Shown one piece after another: positions 26,102 through 34,913 of a DNA stretch of 64,000 nt. Source of the DNA: Lutibacter sp. A80 (lineage in GTDB: Bacteria > Bacteroidota > Bacteroidia > Flavobacteriales > Flavobacteriaceae). The notes beneath the pieces were generated by a model. That model saw only the letters and a list, made by a program, of their open reading frames with translations. It was not told the DNA's origin and did not search any database. The translations under genes and the position numbers were made by a program. Location of the stretch: positions 585,501 to 649,500 of the forward strand of contig NZ_CP092480.1 in NCBI RefSeq assembly GCF_022429645.1, given 5' to 3'. How positions within the stretch are numbered: position 1 is the stretch's first letter; each line of letters opens with the position of its first letter.

Positions 26102-26301
26102 TGAAAAACACCATAAAAATAGAAAGAGCAATAAAAGATATTACGCAAGAAGAACTAGCGAATAAAATAGGAGTATCTCGACAAACAATAAATTCTATTG
26201 AAAAAAACAGATATATTCCTTCAACAGTACTCTCCTTGAAAATTTCTAAAATTTTTAATAAGACTGTTAATGAGATATTTGAACTTGAACATACTGATTA
26301 A
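26101..26301 (+). CDS. XRE-family transcriptional regulator (short HTH protein)
   Basis: The 66-residue protein is essentially one Cro/CI helix-turn-helix: 'ITQEELANKIGVSRQTINSIEKNRYIPS' spans residues about 14-42, with the recognition helix at 'SRQTINSIE'. It resembles the YozG/YvaO type of stand-alone HTH proteins. GTG is the start codon, overlapping the stop of the membrane protein gene by one base. It is the likely binder of the palindrome upstream of the pair. Confidence 0.85.
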   Translation: MKNTIKIERAIKDITQEELANKIGVSRQTINSIEKNRYIPSTVLSLKISKIFNKTVNEIFELEHTD

Positions 26302-26431
26302 AGCCAGGAATCTAATCTGAAAATTCTTACAGATTTTATAGGTCAGTAATTATTTACTAAATTTTTAGTTTAAACATGCAACTAAACCTAGTTAAAACAG
26401 TTATATAAACATAAAGAAACATTAAAATTAA

Positions 26432-27013
26432 ATGGAAGATCAGTTTATAGAAGAACAAACATTTAAAAATAAAGACTTTTCAGAATTAGGGTTTAAAAAA
26501 GGTGAATATGAATTATGTACTTTTTTAAATTGTAATTTCTTGAATTCTGATTTATCGAAAGCTAGGTTTGTAGACTGTGAATTTTACGACTGTAATTTAA
26601 GTTCAACCCATCTTTTACAAACAGGGTTTCAAAATGTACTTTTTAAAAATTGTAAAATGTTGGGTTTACAATTTGATAAATGTAGCAACTTTGGATTTTT
26701 AATAAATGTTGACAATTGCCATTTAAATTATGCGTCCTTTTTTAAACGAAATCTCTCAAAAATTGTATTTAAAAACACCAAACTTCAAGATGTTGATTTT
26801 ACTGAATGCGATTTGACTTCAGCTGTTTTTGAAAATTGTAATTTACAAAATGCAATATTTAAAAACACAAACCTACAAAATACTGATTTTAGAAGTTCTT
26901 CTAATTTTACAATAGACCCTGAAAACAACAATATTAAAGGAGCAAAATTTACTTTAGATACGGTAGTTGGACTTTTAACAAAATATAATATCAAAATAGA
27001 ATCCAATTTTTAG
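26432..27013 (+). CDS. Qnr/McbG-like pentapeptide repeat protein
   Basis: The 193-residue protein is a right-handed quadrilateral beta-helix made of A(D/N)LxF-type five-residue repeats, seen for example in 'CTFLNCNFLNSDLSKARF', 'DVDFTECDLTSAVFENC' and 'NLQNAIFKNTNLQNTDF'. The C-terminal end 'GAKFTLDTVVGLLTKYNIKI' resembles the C-terminal dimerisation tail of Qnr proteins. Qnr proteins mimic DNA and protect gyrase and topoisomerase IV from quinolones or toxins. A protective role here is inference. It is a monocistronic gene at the right edge of the accessory region. Confidence 0.8.
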   Translation: MEDQFIEEQTFKNKDFSELGFKKGEYELCTFLNCNFLNSDLSKARFVDCEFYDCNLSSTHLLQTGFQNVLFKNCKMLGLQFDKCSNFGFLINVDNCHLNYASFFKRNLSKIVFKNTKLQDVDFTECDLTSAVFENCNLQNAIFKNTNLQNTDFRSSSNFTIDPENNNIKGAKFTLDTVVGLLTKYNIKIESNF

Positions 27014-27114
27014 AATGCAATCTAAAATAATGTTTTTATAATATAAAAAAACAGTTTTTGTTATACTAATTACAACAAAAACTGTTAGGTGTTTTATAAA
27101 ATAAGTAACTGCTG

Positions 27115-27561
27115 TTATTCTGTAACTTCAGTATCTTTTATAGCAACTACTTCAAGATCAAAAATAAGGTCTTTACCAGCTAAAGGGTGATTTCCATCTA
27201 CAACAATACTTTCATCTTTAACTTCAATAACAAGTAAATTCATTTCACGTCCATCAGGAGTTTTAGAAACAAGTCCCATACCAACTTGAGGTTCCATATC
27301 TTGTGGAAGTTGATTTTTTTGAACTTCTTGTATTAATTGATTGTTAACAGGTCCATAAGCTTCAGCTTCTGGAATAGTAATAGTTTTTTTCTCGTTTAAT
27401 TTCATGTCGATTAATCCTTTTTCAAAACCAGGAATAATCTGTCCTTGTCCTAAAGTAAATTCAATCGGTTCTTTTCCTTCAGAGCTATCAAAAATTTGTC
27501 CGTCAGATAATTTACCTGTGTAATGTACTTTAACAGTGTTGTTCTCTTTAACTTGAGTCAT
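27115..27561 (-). CDS. SlyD-like FKBP peptidyl-prolyl isomerase
   Basis: The 148-residue protein is cytosolic. The N-terminal FKBP half has 'VKVHYTGKLSDGQIFDSSEG' and 'PIEFTLGQGQIIPGFEKGL'. The insert-in-flap domain follows (about 68-125, including 'GMGLVSKTPDG' and 'VVDGNHPLAGKDL'), as in SlyD/SlpA. SlyD catalyses proline isomerisation and has chaperone activity. The His-rich C-terminal metal tail of E. coli SlyD is absent here. Confidence 0.9.
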   Translation of the reverse strand: MTQVKENNTVKVHYTGKLSDGQIFDSSEGKEPIEFTLGQGQIIPGFEKGLIDMKLNEKKTITIPEAEAYGPVNNQLIQEVQKNQLPQDMEPQVGMGLVSKTPDGREMNLLVIEVKDESIVVDGNHPLAGKDLIFDLEVVAIKDTEVTE

Positions 27562-27866
27562 ATAATCTAATTTAATTTTTAAAATAACTATGCATAATTT
27601 TTACGTATTAGCTATTTTAGTTTTATTTATTTAAAATATAGCTGCCAAAACCAAGCCAAAAATTAAAAAAAGACAATAGTTTGTTCGAAAGGGAAAATTA
27701 TTTAATTTTAAATTATAAAAAATGTGTTTTATCCCTTTAATACTGGTAATACAGAGCATTTATAATTTTTATTAGAATTTTAATACTAAAATACTGAATC
27801 GGTAATATTGTCAGTTAATTACAAATATTGTTGTAATACTACTAGTTTTGGCACAGCTTTTAAGTA
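27562..27866. other. 305-bp AT-rich intergenic stretch
   Basis: No gene is visible. It should hold the promoter of the SlyD-like gene (minus strand), but I find no clear TTG/TAnnTTTG pair. A short inverted repeat ATTACAA-atattg-TTGTAAT lies near 27818-27838. Confidence 0.5.
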
Positions 27867-28793
27867 TTAATTAGGTGTTTTTGTAGGTGAAGACATCAAA
27901 TTTTCAATTTTAGAAATAATTTCATCAGTTTCAGATTTAAAATCGAACCAATTAATAGTTTGATCTTTTTTATTCCAAGTTACCTGTCTTTTTGCAAATC
28001 TTCTGGTATTTTTTTTAATTTCTTCTATGGCAAAATCTAAAGGATATTTACCATCTAAATAATCAAACAATTCTTTATAGCCAACAGTTTGTAGGGCATT
28101 TAAATTTTTATGAGGATGTAATTTTTTAACTTCATCTAATAAACCGTGTTCCATCATAATATCAACACGTTGGTTTATACGGTTATACATAATAGCTCTA
28201 TCTGCAAAGAGTCCTATTTTTATTGGTATAAAGTTTCGTGGTGCTTTAGGTTTATTTTTAAATGTTGAATATTTTTTCCCAGTTCCAATACAAATTTCTA
28301 ATGCTCTAATTAATCGGTGAGGATTTTCAATTTCTAATGCCGAAAAAGATTCGGGATCTAATTCTTTAAGTTTATTTTGAAGTGTTAAAATACCTTCATT
28401 TTCAAGTTTACTTGTTAATTTAGTTCTAATTTCTGGGTCAACTTTTGGGAAAAAATCCAAACCGTTAATAACAGCATTGGTATATAAACCGCTACCGCCA
28501 ACCATAATAACACTATTGTTTTTTAAAAAAAGCGTATTTAATTTTTGTAAAGCATCTTTTTCGAATTGTCCAACACTATAATTATCAAAAATTGATCTGT
28601 TTTGAATAAAATGATGCTTAGCAGCTTTTAATTCTTCAGGAGAAGGCACCGCAGTACCAATATTCATTTCTTTGTAAAACTGGCGAGAATCACTAGAAAT
28701 TATTTCAGTATTAAAATGTTGTGCAAGTTTTATACTTAAAGCAGTTTTTCCTATTGCAGTGGCACCAACAACGGTAATTAAATAGTTTTTCAT
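27867..28793 (-). CDS. miaA: tRNA dimethylallyltransferase
   Basis: MiaA adds a dimethylallyl group to N6 of A37 in tRNAs reading UNN codons. The 308-residue protein begins 'MKNYLITVVGATAIGKTALS', with the P-loop GATAIGKT near residue 10. Other family motifs are 'SSDSRQFYKEMNIGTAVPS', 'VGGSGLYTNAVINGLD' and 'RQVTWNKK'. I chose ATG 28793; upstream codons run into the channel gene. The start follows the channel's TAA by one base, which indicates translational coupling. Confidence 0.95.
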   Translation of the reverse strand: MKNYLITVVGATAIGKTALSIKLAQHFNTEIISSDSRQFYKEMNIGTAVPSPEELKAAKHHFIQNRSIFDNYSVGQFEKDALQKLNTLFLKNNSVIMVGGSGLYTNAVINGLDFFPKVDPEIRTKLTSKLENEGILTLQNKLKELDPESFSALEIENPHRLIRALEICIGTGKKYSTFKNKPKAPRNFIPIKIGLFADRAIMYNRINQRVDIMMEHGLLDEVKKLHPHKNLNALQTVGYKELFDYLDGKYPLDFAIEEIKKNTRRFAKRQVTWNKKDQTINWFDFKSETDEIISKIENLMSSPTKTPN

Positions 28794-28794
28794 T

Positions 28795-29616
28795 TTACAA
28801 TTTTTTTCCACATTTATTACAATATTCAGCATTATCTAAATGATTGTCTTCACCACAATGTTTACAATGTAGGGTGTTTAATTGTATATTTGTGTCTGGT
28901 TTAGCCATTTCTGCAGTTACAATACCGGTTGGAATTGCTATAATTCCATAACCTAAAATCATAACTATACTGGCTATAAATTGACCGATAGGAGTGTGGG
29001 GTGAAATATCTCCATAACCTACTGTTGTTAAGGTTACAATTGCCCAATACATACTATATGGTATACTGGTAAAACCATTTACTGGACCTTCAACCAAATA
29101 CATTATTGTACCTAAAACAACTGTTAATAGAACTACTACAAACAAAAATACAGCAATTTTAATTCTACTTGCTTTTAGTGCGCTAGATAAAGTTTTAGAA
29201 GCCCCTAAATAACGTGTAAGTTTTAAAATTCTGAAAATTCGTAAAAGGCGAAGCGCTCTAAGTGCTATAAGCGCATGTGTACCTACAAATATTAATGATA
29301 GATATTTTGGAATGGTTGCTAGTAAGTCTATAACACCATAAAAGCTAAATATATATTTTTGTGGTTTTTTTATAGTAATTATACGTGCAATGTATTCTAT
29401 TGTAAATAAAACGGTTATAACCCATTCTGATATATTAAGAAAATTATGATAATTTTTATCAAAACTTTCTACACTTTCTAGCATTACCAATAGGATACTT
29501 GCTATAATTGTAAAAATTAAAATTAAATCAAATAACTTGCCGTTAGGAGTGTCAGCTTCATAAATAATCTCATGAAGTTTATATTTCCAATCTTTAATAT
29601 CTTTTTGCTTTTTCAC
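28795..29616 (-). CDS. Voltage-gated potassium channel-like ion transporter with zinc ribbon
   Basis: The 273-residue inner-membrane protein has six helices. S4 carries regularly spaced arginines ('LRALRLLRIFRILKLTRYL'). The pore loop has the K+ selectivity filter 'TTVGYGD'. After S6 there is a C-terminal zinc ribbon with two CxxC pairs ('CKHCG' and 'CNKCG'). The start is GTG at 29616; no ATG alternative exists nearby. It is upstream of miaA in the same operon, a chance-like but coupled arrangement. Confidence 0.9.
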   Translation of the reverse strand: MKKQKDIKDWKYKLHEIIYEADTPNGKLFDLILIFTIIASILLVMLESVESFDKNYHNFLNISEWVITVLFTIEYIARIITIKKPQKYIFSFYGVIDLLATIPKYLSLIFVGTHALIALRALRLLRIFRILKLTRYLGASKTLSSALKASRIKIAVFLFVVVLLTVVLGTIMYLVEGPVNGFTSIPYSMYWAIVTLTTVGYGDISPHTPIGQFIASIVMILGYGIIAIPTGIVTAEMAKPDTNIQLNTLHCKHCGEDNHLDNAEYCNKCGKKL

Positions 29617-29662
29617 TTTAAAGAAATCCTTAATTTTTACTAAAATATAGTAATTATTTTAA

Positions 29663-30742
29663 TTAAAATCTAATTAGTTTTTCAACACTGTTTCTTTCTA
29701 GGTATTTTTTAATAGTAGATCTATTATAAACAGAATTATCCATAGGGGATATCAGTGTTTTTAAAATTTCTATATTAGTAATTTGTTGTGTTAAGTTAGT
29801 GTAACAAAACCCTTTAAATATATTATCTTCAATTAATATTACCGATTTTTCTCCAACAGAACGTCCTTTATCTATAATAAGCAGATTAGGGTTGCTAAAT
29901 TCAATTTTATTAAAATTAGGTTTTTGTTTAAAATTAAACTTAGGTTTATTAATTTTAAGTTCTTCTATATATTTTAATAGAGCAATTAATTCGCTTCCTG
30001 TAACTTCATAAGTAACTGAAACAACGGAATTTTGTAATACTTTGGCTTTTTTAGAAGTTCTTAAAAATAATTGATTTACGGTTTTCTTTATATTTTTCCC
30101 TTTACCAATGTATAAGATTGTTCTAGTATTATCATAAACATAAAACAGTCCTGGTTTTGCCGGTAAATCATCTAATATATTTAATAATTTAGGAGCTAAT
30201 TTTCTTGAGTTATCTGTTTTAATTGCTTTTTTTATAATTTGTTTTTCAAAATCTTTATTTAGCAATAATTTAAATAATTGTACTGTTGCAATTGCATCTC
30301 CATCAGCTCTATGTCTTCCAGAAAGTGGAATTCCAAGTGCGCGACATAATTTTCCTAATTTATAAGAATTTTGCTCTGGTAGTAATTTCTGACTTAATTC
30401 TACGGTACATAAAGTTTCTCTAATAAAATTAAAACCTAAGCGCCTAAACTCAGTTGTTAGAATTCTATTATCAAAATTAGCATTATGAGCTACTAAAACG
30501 CAATCTGTTGTAATTTCAACAATACGTTTTGCAACTTCATGAAATTTTGGGGCATTTTTTAACATGCCATTATTAATTCCAGTTAAATTAACAACAAAAG
30601 GTTGTATTTCTTTTTCTGGATTAATTAAACTAATAAATTGATCTACTATTTGTTCACCGTCAAATTTATAAATTGCAATTTCTGTAATTCCTTCTTCATC
30701 AAATTTACCGCCAGTAGTCTCTATGTCAAGTATTGCGTACAA
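29663..30742 (-). CDS. DEDDh exonuclease with degenerate UvrC-like GIY-YIG domain
   Basis: The 359-residue protein has an N-terminal DnaQ-type 3'-5' exonuclease (about 1-165): 'ILDIETTGG' (Exo I, D-x-E), 'VAHNANFDNRIL' (Exo II) and 'HRADGDA' (Exo III, His and Asp). A GIY-YIG domain follows (about 190-275) with 'GLFYVYD' and 'LYIGKGKNIKKTV'. In UvrC the latter helix has Arg and a later 'ALLLE' gives the metal-binding Glu; here these are Thr ('KKT') and Tyr ('ALLKY'). I chose TTG 30742, one base after the yggS stop, because it gives MYAILDIETTGG; an earlier TTG at 30781 would overlap yggS. Confidence 0.85.
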   Translation of the reverse strand: MYAILDIETTGGKFDEEGITEIAIYKFDGEQIVDQFISLINPEKEIQPFVVNLTGINNGMLKNAPKFHEVAKRIVEITTDCVLVAHNANFDNRILTTEFRRLGFNFIRETLCTVELSQKLLPEQNSYKLGKLCRALGIPLSGRHRADGDAIATVQLFKLLLNKDFEKQIIKKAIKTDNSRKLAPKLLNILDDLPAKPGLFYVYDNTRTILYIGKGKNIKKTVNQLFLRTSKKAKVLQNSVVSVTYEVTGSELIALLKYIEELKINKPKFNFKQKPNFNKIEFSNPNLLIIDKGRSVGEKSVILIEDNIFKGFCYTNLTQQITNIEILKTLISPMDNSVYNRSTIKKYLERNSVEKLIRF

Positions 30743-30743
30743 A

Positions 30744-31412
30744 TTAATTATAGTTTCTAGTTCCAAAAATAGCACTTCCAACTCTAACCATAGTACTTCC
30801 TTCCTCTACAGCTATTTTATAATCTCCGCTCATTCCCATTGAAATTATTGTTGGGTTAAAATTTGTTGAACTGTGTTTTTTTAAGGTATTAAAATAATTT
30901 TTTAAAGTTTTAAATTCATCTCTTACAATAGCTTGGTCTTCAGTAAAACTAGCCATTCCCATTATACCTTGAATATTAATATTTTCAAGTTGTTTAAATT
31001 CTTCTGAAGTTATAATATCTTCAACATCGTTAAATGAAAGTCCAAATTTAGTATCTTCTTTTGCTATTTTTAATTGTAATAAACAATTTAAAACTCGTTG
31101 ATTTTTAATGGCTTGTTTGTTAATTTCTTTTAAAGTTTTAAAACTATCTACTCCGTGAATTAAACTCACAAAACTAGCCATATATTTAACTTTATTGCGT
31201 TGCAAATGGCCAATCATATGCCATTCTATATCATTTGGCAATACTTCATGTTTTTCAACCATTTCTTGAATTTTATTTTCGCCAAAAACACGTTGACCAG
31301 CATTGTAGGCTTCTAAAATATCAGAAACAGGTTTAGTTTTTGAAACAGCAACTAATTTTACATTTTTTGGAAGCGAATTATTTAATAATTCTATATTTTT
31401 TGAAATGCTCAC
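30744..31412 (-). CDS. yggS: YggS-family pyridoxal phosphate homeostasis protein
   Basis: The 222-residue cytosolic protein is a single-domain alanine-racemase-like barrel. 'LVAVSKTKP' carries the PLP-binding Lys. 'GENKIQEMVEKHEVLP', 'WHMIGHLQRNKVK', 'GLSFNDVEDI' and 'SMGMSGDYKIAVEEGSTMVRVGSAIFG' are family signatures. YggS holds PLP and influences vitamin B6 balance without a known catalytic reaction. The start is GTG. It lies 4 bp after the DUF1015 stop and just before the exonuclease start. Confidence 0.94.
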   Translation of the reverse strand: MSISKNIELLNNSLPKNVKLVAVSKTKPVSDILEAYNAGQRVFGENKIQEMVEKHEVLPNDIEWHMIGHLQRNKVKYMASFVSLIHGVDSFKTLKEINKQAIKNQRVLNCLLQLKIAKEDTKFGLSFNDVEDIITSEEFKQLENINIQGIMGMASFTEDQAIVRDEFKTLKNYFNTLKKHSSTNFNPTIISMGMSGDYKIAVEEGSTMVRVGSAIFGTRNYN

Positions 31413-31416
31413 TTAC

Positions 31417-32670
31417 TTATTCATTAATTTTATTTATTACTAACCCAGATCTTAATTTTGGTTCAAACCAAGTTACTTTTGGAGGCATAATATTATTGGT
31501 ATCTGCAATATTCATTAATTGATTCATACTAACAGGGTAAAGGGCAAAAGCAACTGCCATTTCACCACTATCCACACGCTTGCTTAATTCAGATAAACCT
31601 CTAATACCACCAACAAAATCTATTCTAGTATCAGTTCTTAAGTCTTTTATGTCTAAAACAGGATCTAAAACATATTTTGATAAAACACTAACATCTAAAC
31701 TATCAATAGGATTGTCATCATTAAAAGTGTTATCTTTTGCAGCTAAACCATACCATTTTCCATCTAAATACATAGAAAATTCGTGTAGTCTTTCAGGTTT
31801 TACAATTTTTTCACTCACTTGTTTAATTGTAAAGTTTTTATCAATTTTAGATAAAAATTCATCTGTTTTTAATCCGTTTAAATCTTTTACAACACGATTG
31901 TAATCAATTATTTGTAACTGTGTATCTGGAAAATGTACAGCCATAAAAAAGTTGTAAGGTTCATTTCCAGTATAGTTAGGATTTTTTTTACGAAACTCTT
32001 CAGCCATACCTGCAGCAGCAGCAGTTCTATGATGCCCATCAGCTACATAGGTATTTGGTACTTTATCTTTAAAAAGTTGTTCAATATTTTTATTAATAGT
32101 AGCATCTTTTATTACCCAAAAATGATGACCAAAACCATCTTCAGCAGTAAAATCATATTCTGGTTTGTTGTTAGTTACAATATTTTCTACAATTGCATCT
32201 ATTTCAGGAACAGCTCTATAGGTAAAGAAAACAGGTTCTACATTTGCTTCTAAAATTCGAGAAAGCACTTTTCTATCTTCCTCTTTATCTGGGCGTGTTA
32301 ATTCGTGCTTTTTTATTACTCCATCAATATAATCTTGGCAAGAAGCAGCTCCTACAATACCATATTGTGTTTTGCCATTCATGGTTTGAGCGTAAATATA
32401 AAATTTAGCCTCGTTATCTTGAATTAAATATTTTTTATTTTGAAATGTTTCAAAATTAGATTTAGCATGTAAGTATACTTTTTCTGAATGCGAATCTGTG
32501 TTTTTGTCAAGCTCAATTTCTGCGTGTGTAATACGTAATAATGATGCTACTTTACCGTTAGCCATTTTTGCAGCTTCTTCAGAATTCATTACATCATAAG
32601 GTAAGCATGTAATTTCTTCTACAATTTCTTTAGGAGGTCTTAATCCTTTGAAAGGTTTAATTATTGCCAT
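31417..32670 (-). CDS. DUF1015 family protein
   Basis: The 417-residue cytosolic protein belongs to DUF1015: 'IKPFKGLRPP' near the N-terminus, 'CLPYDVMNSEEA', 'YIYAQTMNGKTQYGIVGAAS', 'VADGHHRTAAAAGMAEEF' (a His-rich conserved block) and 'MPPKVTWFEPKLRSGLVI' at the end. The biochemical function is not established; the location next to serA-serC is shared across Bacteroidota and suggests a link to serine metabolism. ATG 32670 is preferred to the TTG at 32676. Confidence 0.9.
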   Translation of the reverse strand: MAIIKPFKGLRPPKEIVEEITCLPYDVMNSEEAAKMANGKVASLLRITHAEIELDKNTDSHSEKVYLHAKSNFETFQNKKYLIQDNEAKFYIYAQTMNGKTQYGIVGAASCQDYIDGVIKKHELTRPDKEEDRKVLSRILEANVEPVFFTYRAVPEIDAIVENIVTNNKPEYDFTAEDGFGHHFWVIKDATINKNIEQLFKDKVPNTYVADGHHRTAAAAGMAEEFRKKNPNYTGNEPYNFFMAVHFPDTQLQIIDYNRVVKDLNGLKTDEFLSKIDKNFTIKQVSEKIVKPERLHEFSMYLDGKWYGLAAKDNTFNDDNPIDSLDVSVLSKYVLDPVLDIKDLRTDTRIDFVGGIRGLSELSKRVDSGEMAVAFALYPVSMNQLMNIADTNNIMPPKVTWFEPKLRSGLVINKINE

Positions 32671-32712
32671 AATCAATAAGTATTTTATATTAAACTCTAC
32701 ATCAAAGATACA

Positions 32713-32763
32713 ATTTTTAGCTTCTTTAAGCTAAAAAAGACTGCCTTAAAAGACAGTCTTTTT
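32713..32763 (-). terminator. Two adjacent hairpins downstream of serA
   Basis: The hairpin AAAAAGACTG (32734-32743)/CAGTCTTTTT (32754-32763) is followed, in minus direction, by TTTTTT. It overlaps a second hairpin, TTTTTAGCTT-cttt-AAGCTAAAAA, that ends near 32713. They separate serA from DUF1015, so that gene probably has its own promoter or read-through. Confidence 0.7.
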
Positions 32764-32786
32764 AAAAAATAATTAAGAAATTATTA

Positions 32787-33737
32787 TTATTTTAATATTT
32801 CAATAATTTGTGATGCCAATTCGGTTCCAATTCTATCTTGTGCTTCACCTGTTGCAGCACCAATATGTGGTGTAAGAGACAGGTTATGATTCATTAACAA
32901 TTGAATTTCAGGAGTAGGTTCATTTTCAAAAACATCTAAGGCAGCGCTAGCTATTTTTCCAGCCTCTAAAGCTTTAACTAAGGCAACTTCATCAACAACA
33001 CCACCACGAGCTGCATTTACTAAAAATGCTTCATCTTTCATTAGTTCAAACTCTTTTGTTGAAATAACATATTCTTTTTGTGCTGGAACATGTAAGGTAA
33101 CAAAATCTGCTTGTTGTAAAACTTCTTCTTTGGTAATTGTATTTATTTCAAAAAATACTGATTGTCCATCAAAAAATTCTACTTCTAAATTAACATTGTC
33201 CATAAATGGGTCAAAAGCAACTATATTCATTCCAAGTCCTAAACCAATTTTAGCAGTAGCTTGTCCAATACGTCCAAAACCAATTATACCAAGAGTTTTA
33301 CCTCTTAATTCAACACCTTTTGCGTAAGCTTTCTTTAATCCTTTAAATTTAGAATCTCCTTCTAAAGGCATACTTCTATTAGAATCGTGTAAAAAACGAG
33401 CCATTCCAAATAGGTGTGCAAATACTAGTTCTCCAACTGAATGAGAAGAAGCAGCAGGTGTATTTATTACGTGTAATCCTTTTTCACGTGCATATTCTAC
33501 GTCAATATTATCCATACCAACACCACCACGACCAATAATTTTTAAAGAAGGGCAGTTGTCTATAATATCTTTTCTAACTTTTGTTGCACTTCTAACAAGT
33601 AGTACTACTATTTCATTTGTATTTATATAATCAACAAGTTGCTCTTGAGCTACAGTTGTTAAATCTACTTCGAAACCAGCTTCTTCAAGTGCATTTATTC
33701 CGCTTGAAGCTAATCCATCATTAGCTAATACTTTCAT
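32787..33737 (-). CDS. serA: D-3-phosphoglycerate dehydrogenase
   Basis: The enzyme oxidises 3-phosphoglycerate to 3-phosphohydroxypyruvate with NAD+, the first step of serine synthesis. The 316-residue protein has the catalytic Arg in 'LVRSATKVRK', the NAD-binding Rossmann motif 'GIIGFGRIGQATAKIG', 'NAARGGVVDEVAL' and the His/Glu pair in 'LDVFENEP' and 'LTPHIGAATGEAQ'. It has no C-terminal ACT regulatory domain, so serine feedback inhibition by that domain is not expected. It starts 20 bp after serC. Confidence 0.94.
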   Translation of the reverse strand: MKVLANDGLASSGINALEEAGFEVDLTTVAQEQLVDYINTNEIVVLLVRSATKVRKDIIDNCPSLKIIGRGGVGMDNIDVEYAREKGLHVINTPAASSHSVGELVFAHLFGMARFLHDSNRSMPLEGDSKFKGLKKAYAKGVELRGKTLGIIGFGRIGQATAKIGLGLGMNIVAFDPFMDNVNLEVEFFDGQSVFFEINTITKEEVLQQADFVTLHVPAQKEYVISTKEFELMKDEAFLVNAARGGVVDEVALVKALEAGKIASAALDVFENEPTPEIQLLMNHNLSLTPHIGAATGEAQDRIGTELASQIIEILK

Positions 33738-33757
33738 TTTATTTAGATTTTTTTAGT

Positions 33758-34828
33758 TTATGAGATTTGTTTTTCCAGTTGCTGCATAACATCAACTAAT
33801 ACTTGAATACTTTCTATTGGCATTGCATTATAAATACTTGCTCTATAACCACCAACAGATCTATGTCCTTTAATTCCACTAATGCCTGCAGCATTCCAAA
33901 GTTTATCAAAACTTTCTTTGTGAGCTTCATTAGCTAGTGTAAAAGTAACATTCATAAGTGAACGATCTTCTTTTTTTGCAAAACCATTAAAAAGAGGGTT
34001 TCTATCAATTTCAGCATATAATAATGCTGCTTTTTCTTCATTTATTTTTTCAATTGCAGCAATTCCACCTTGTTCTTTTAACCATTGTAGTGTTAACATT
34101 GAAACATATACTGGAAAAACAGGAGGCGTATTAAACATACTGTCTTTACTAATATGTACTTGATAATCTAACATTGAAGGTATTGTTCTACCTGTTTTAC
34201 CTAGTATTTCATCTTTTACAACAACTAAAGTTGTACCAGCTGGTCCCATATTTTTTTGTGCACCTGCGTAAATTAAGTCGAATTTTGAAAAGTCTAACTG
34301 ACGTGAAAATATATCTGAACTCATATCACATACTAATAAACTATCTGTTTTTGGGAATTCTTTAAATTGAGTTCCATAAATAGTGTTATTTGATGTTATA
34401 TGCACATAATCAACATCCGTTGGTACTGTGTAATCTTTTGGAATATGATTATAAGTTGCATCTTTAGATGAAGCAAAAACATTTACTTCTCCAAAAAGTT
34501 TAGCTTCTTTAATTGCTTTAGCACTCCAAGCACCGGTATCTATATACCCAGCTTTACCGTCAATTTTCATTAAATTGTATGCGGTCATTAAAAATTCTAA
34601 ACTAGCACCACCTTGTAAAAAAAGTACTGAATAGCCTTCAGGTAAATTTAATAATTCTTTTACTAAACTACGTGCATTTTCCATCACTTCAACAAATTCT
34701 TTGCTTCTATGGGATATTTCAATTAACGATAAGTCTATACCATTAAAGTTAACGACAGCATCAGATGCTTTTTTTAAAACTTCTTGTGGTAAAATACAAG
34801 GGCCTGCACTAAAATTATGTTTTTTCAT
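33758..34828 (-). CDS. serC: Phosphoserine aminotransferase
   Basis: SerC transfers an amino group from glutamate to 3-phosphohydroxypyruvate using PLP. The 356-residue protein shows 'HNFSAGPCILPQEVL' at the start, 'ISHRSKEF', 'LFLQGGASLEF', 'CDMSSDIFSRQLD' and 'DLIYAGAQKNMGPAGTTLV', where the Lys of 'GAQKN' holds PLP, and a C-terminal 'HRSVGGYRASIYNAMP'. It forms an operon with serA. Confidence 0.96.
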   Translation of the reverse strand: MKKHNFSAGPCILPQEVLKKASDAVVNFNGIDLSLIEISHRSKEFVEVMENARSLVKELLNLPEGYSVLFLQGGASLEFLMTAYNLMKIDGKAGYIDTGAWSAKAIKEAKLFGEVNVFASSKDATYNHIPKDYTVPTDVDYVHITSNNTIYGTQFKEFPKTDSLLVCDMSSDIFSRQLDFSKFDLIYAGAQKNMGPAGTTLVVVKDEILGKTGRTIPSMLDYQVHISKDSMFNTPPVFPVYVSMLTLQWLKEQGGIAAIEKINEEKAALLYAEIDRNPLFNGFAKKEDRSLMNVTFTLANEAHKESFDKLWNAAGISGIKGHRSVGGYRASIYNAMPIESIQVLVDVMQQLEKQIS

Positions 34829-34913
34829 ATATAATAGAATTATTAGTTAATTTCTATATACAAATTTCGTAAAAAAAAGGTGAACAACATAAATATATTT
34901 ACTAAAAAAAAGA

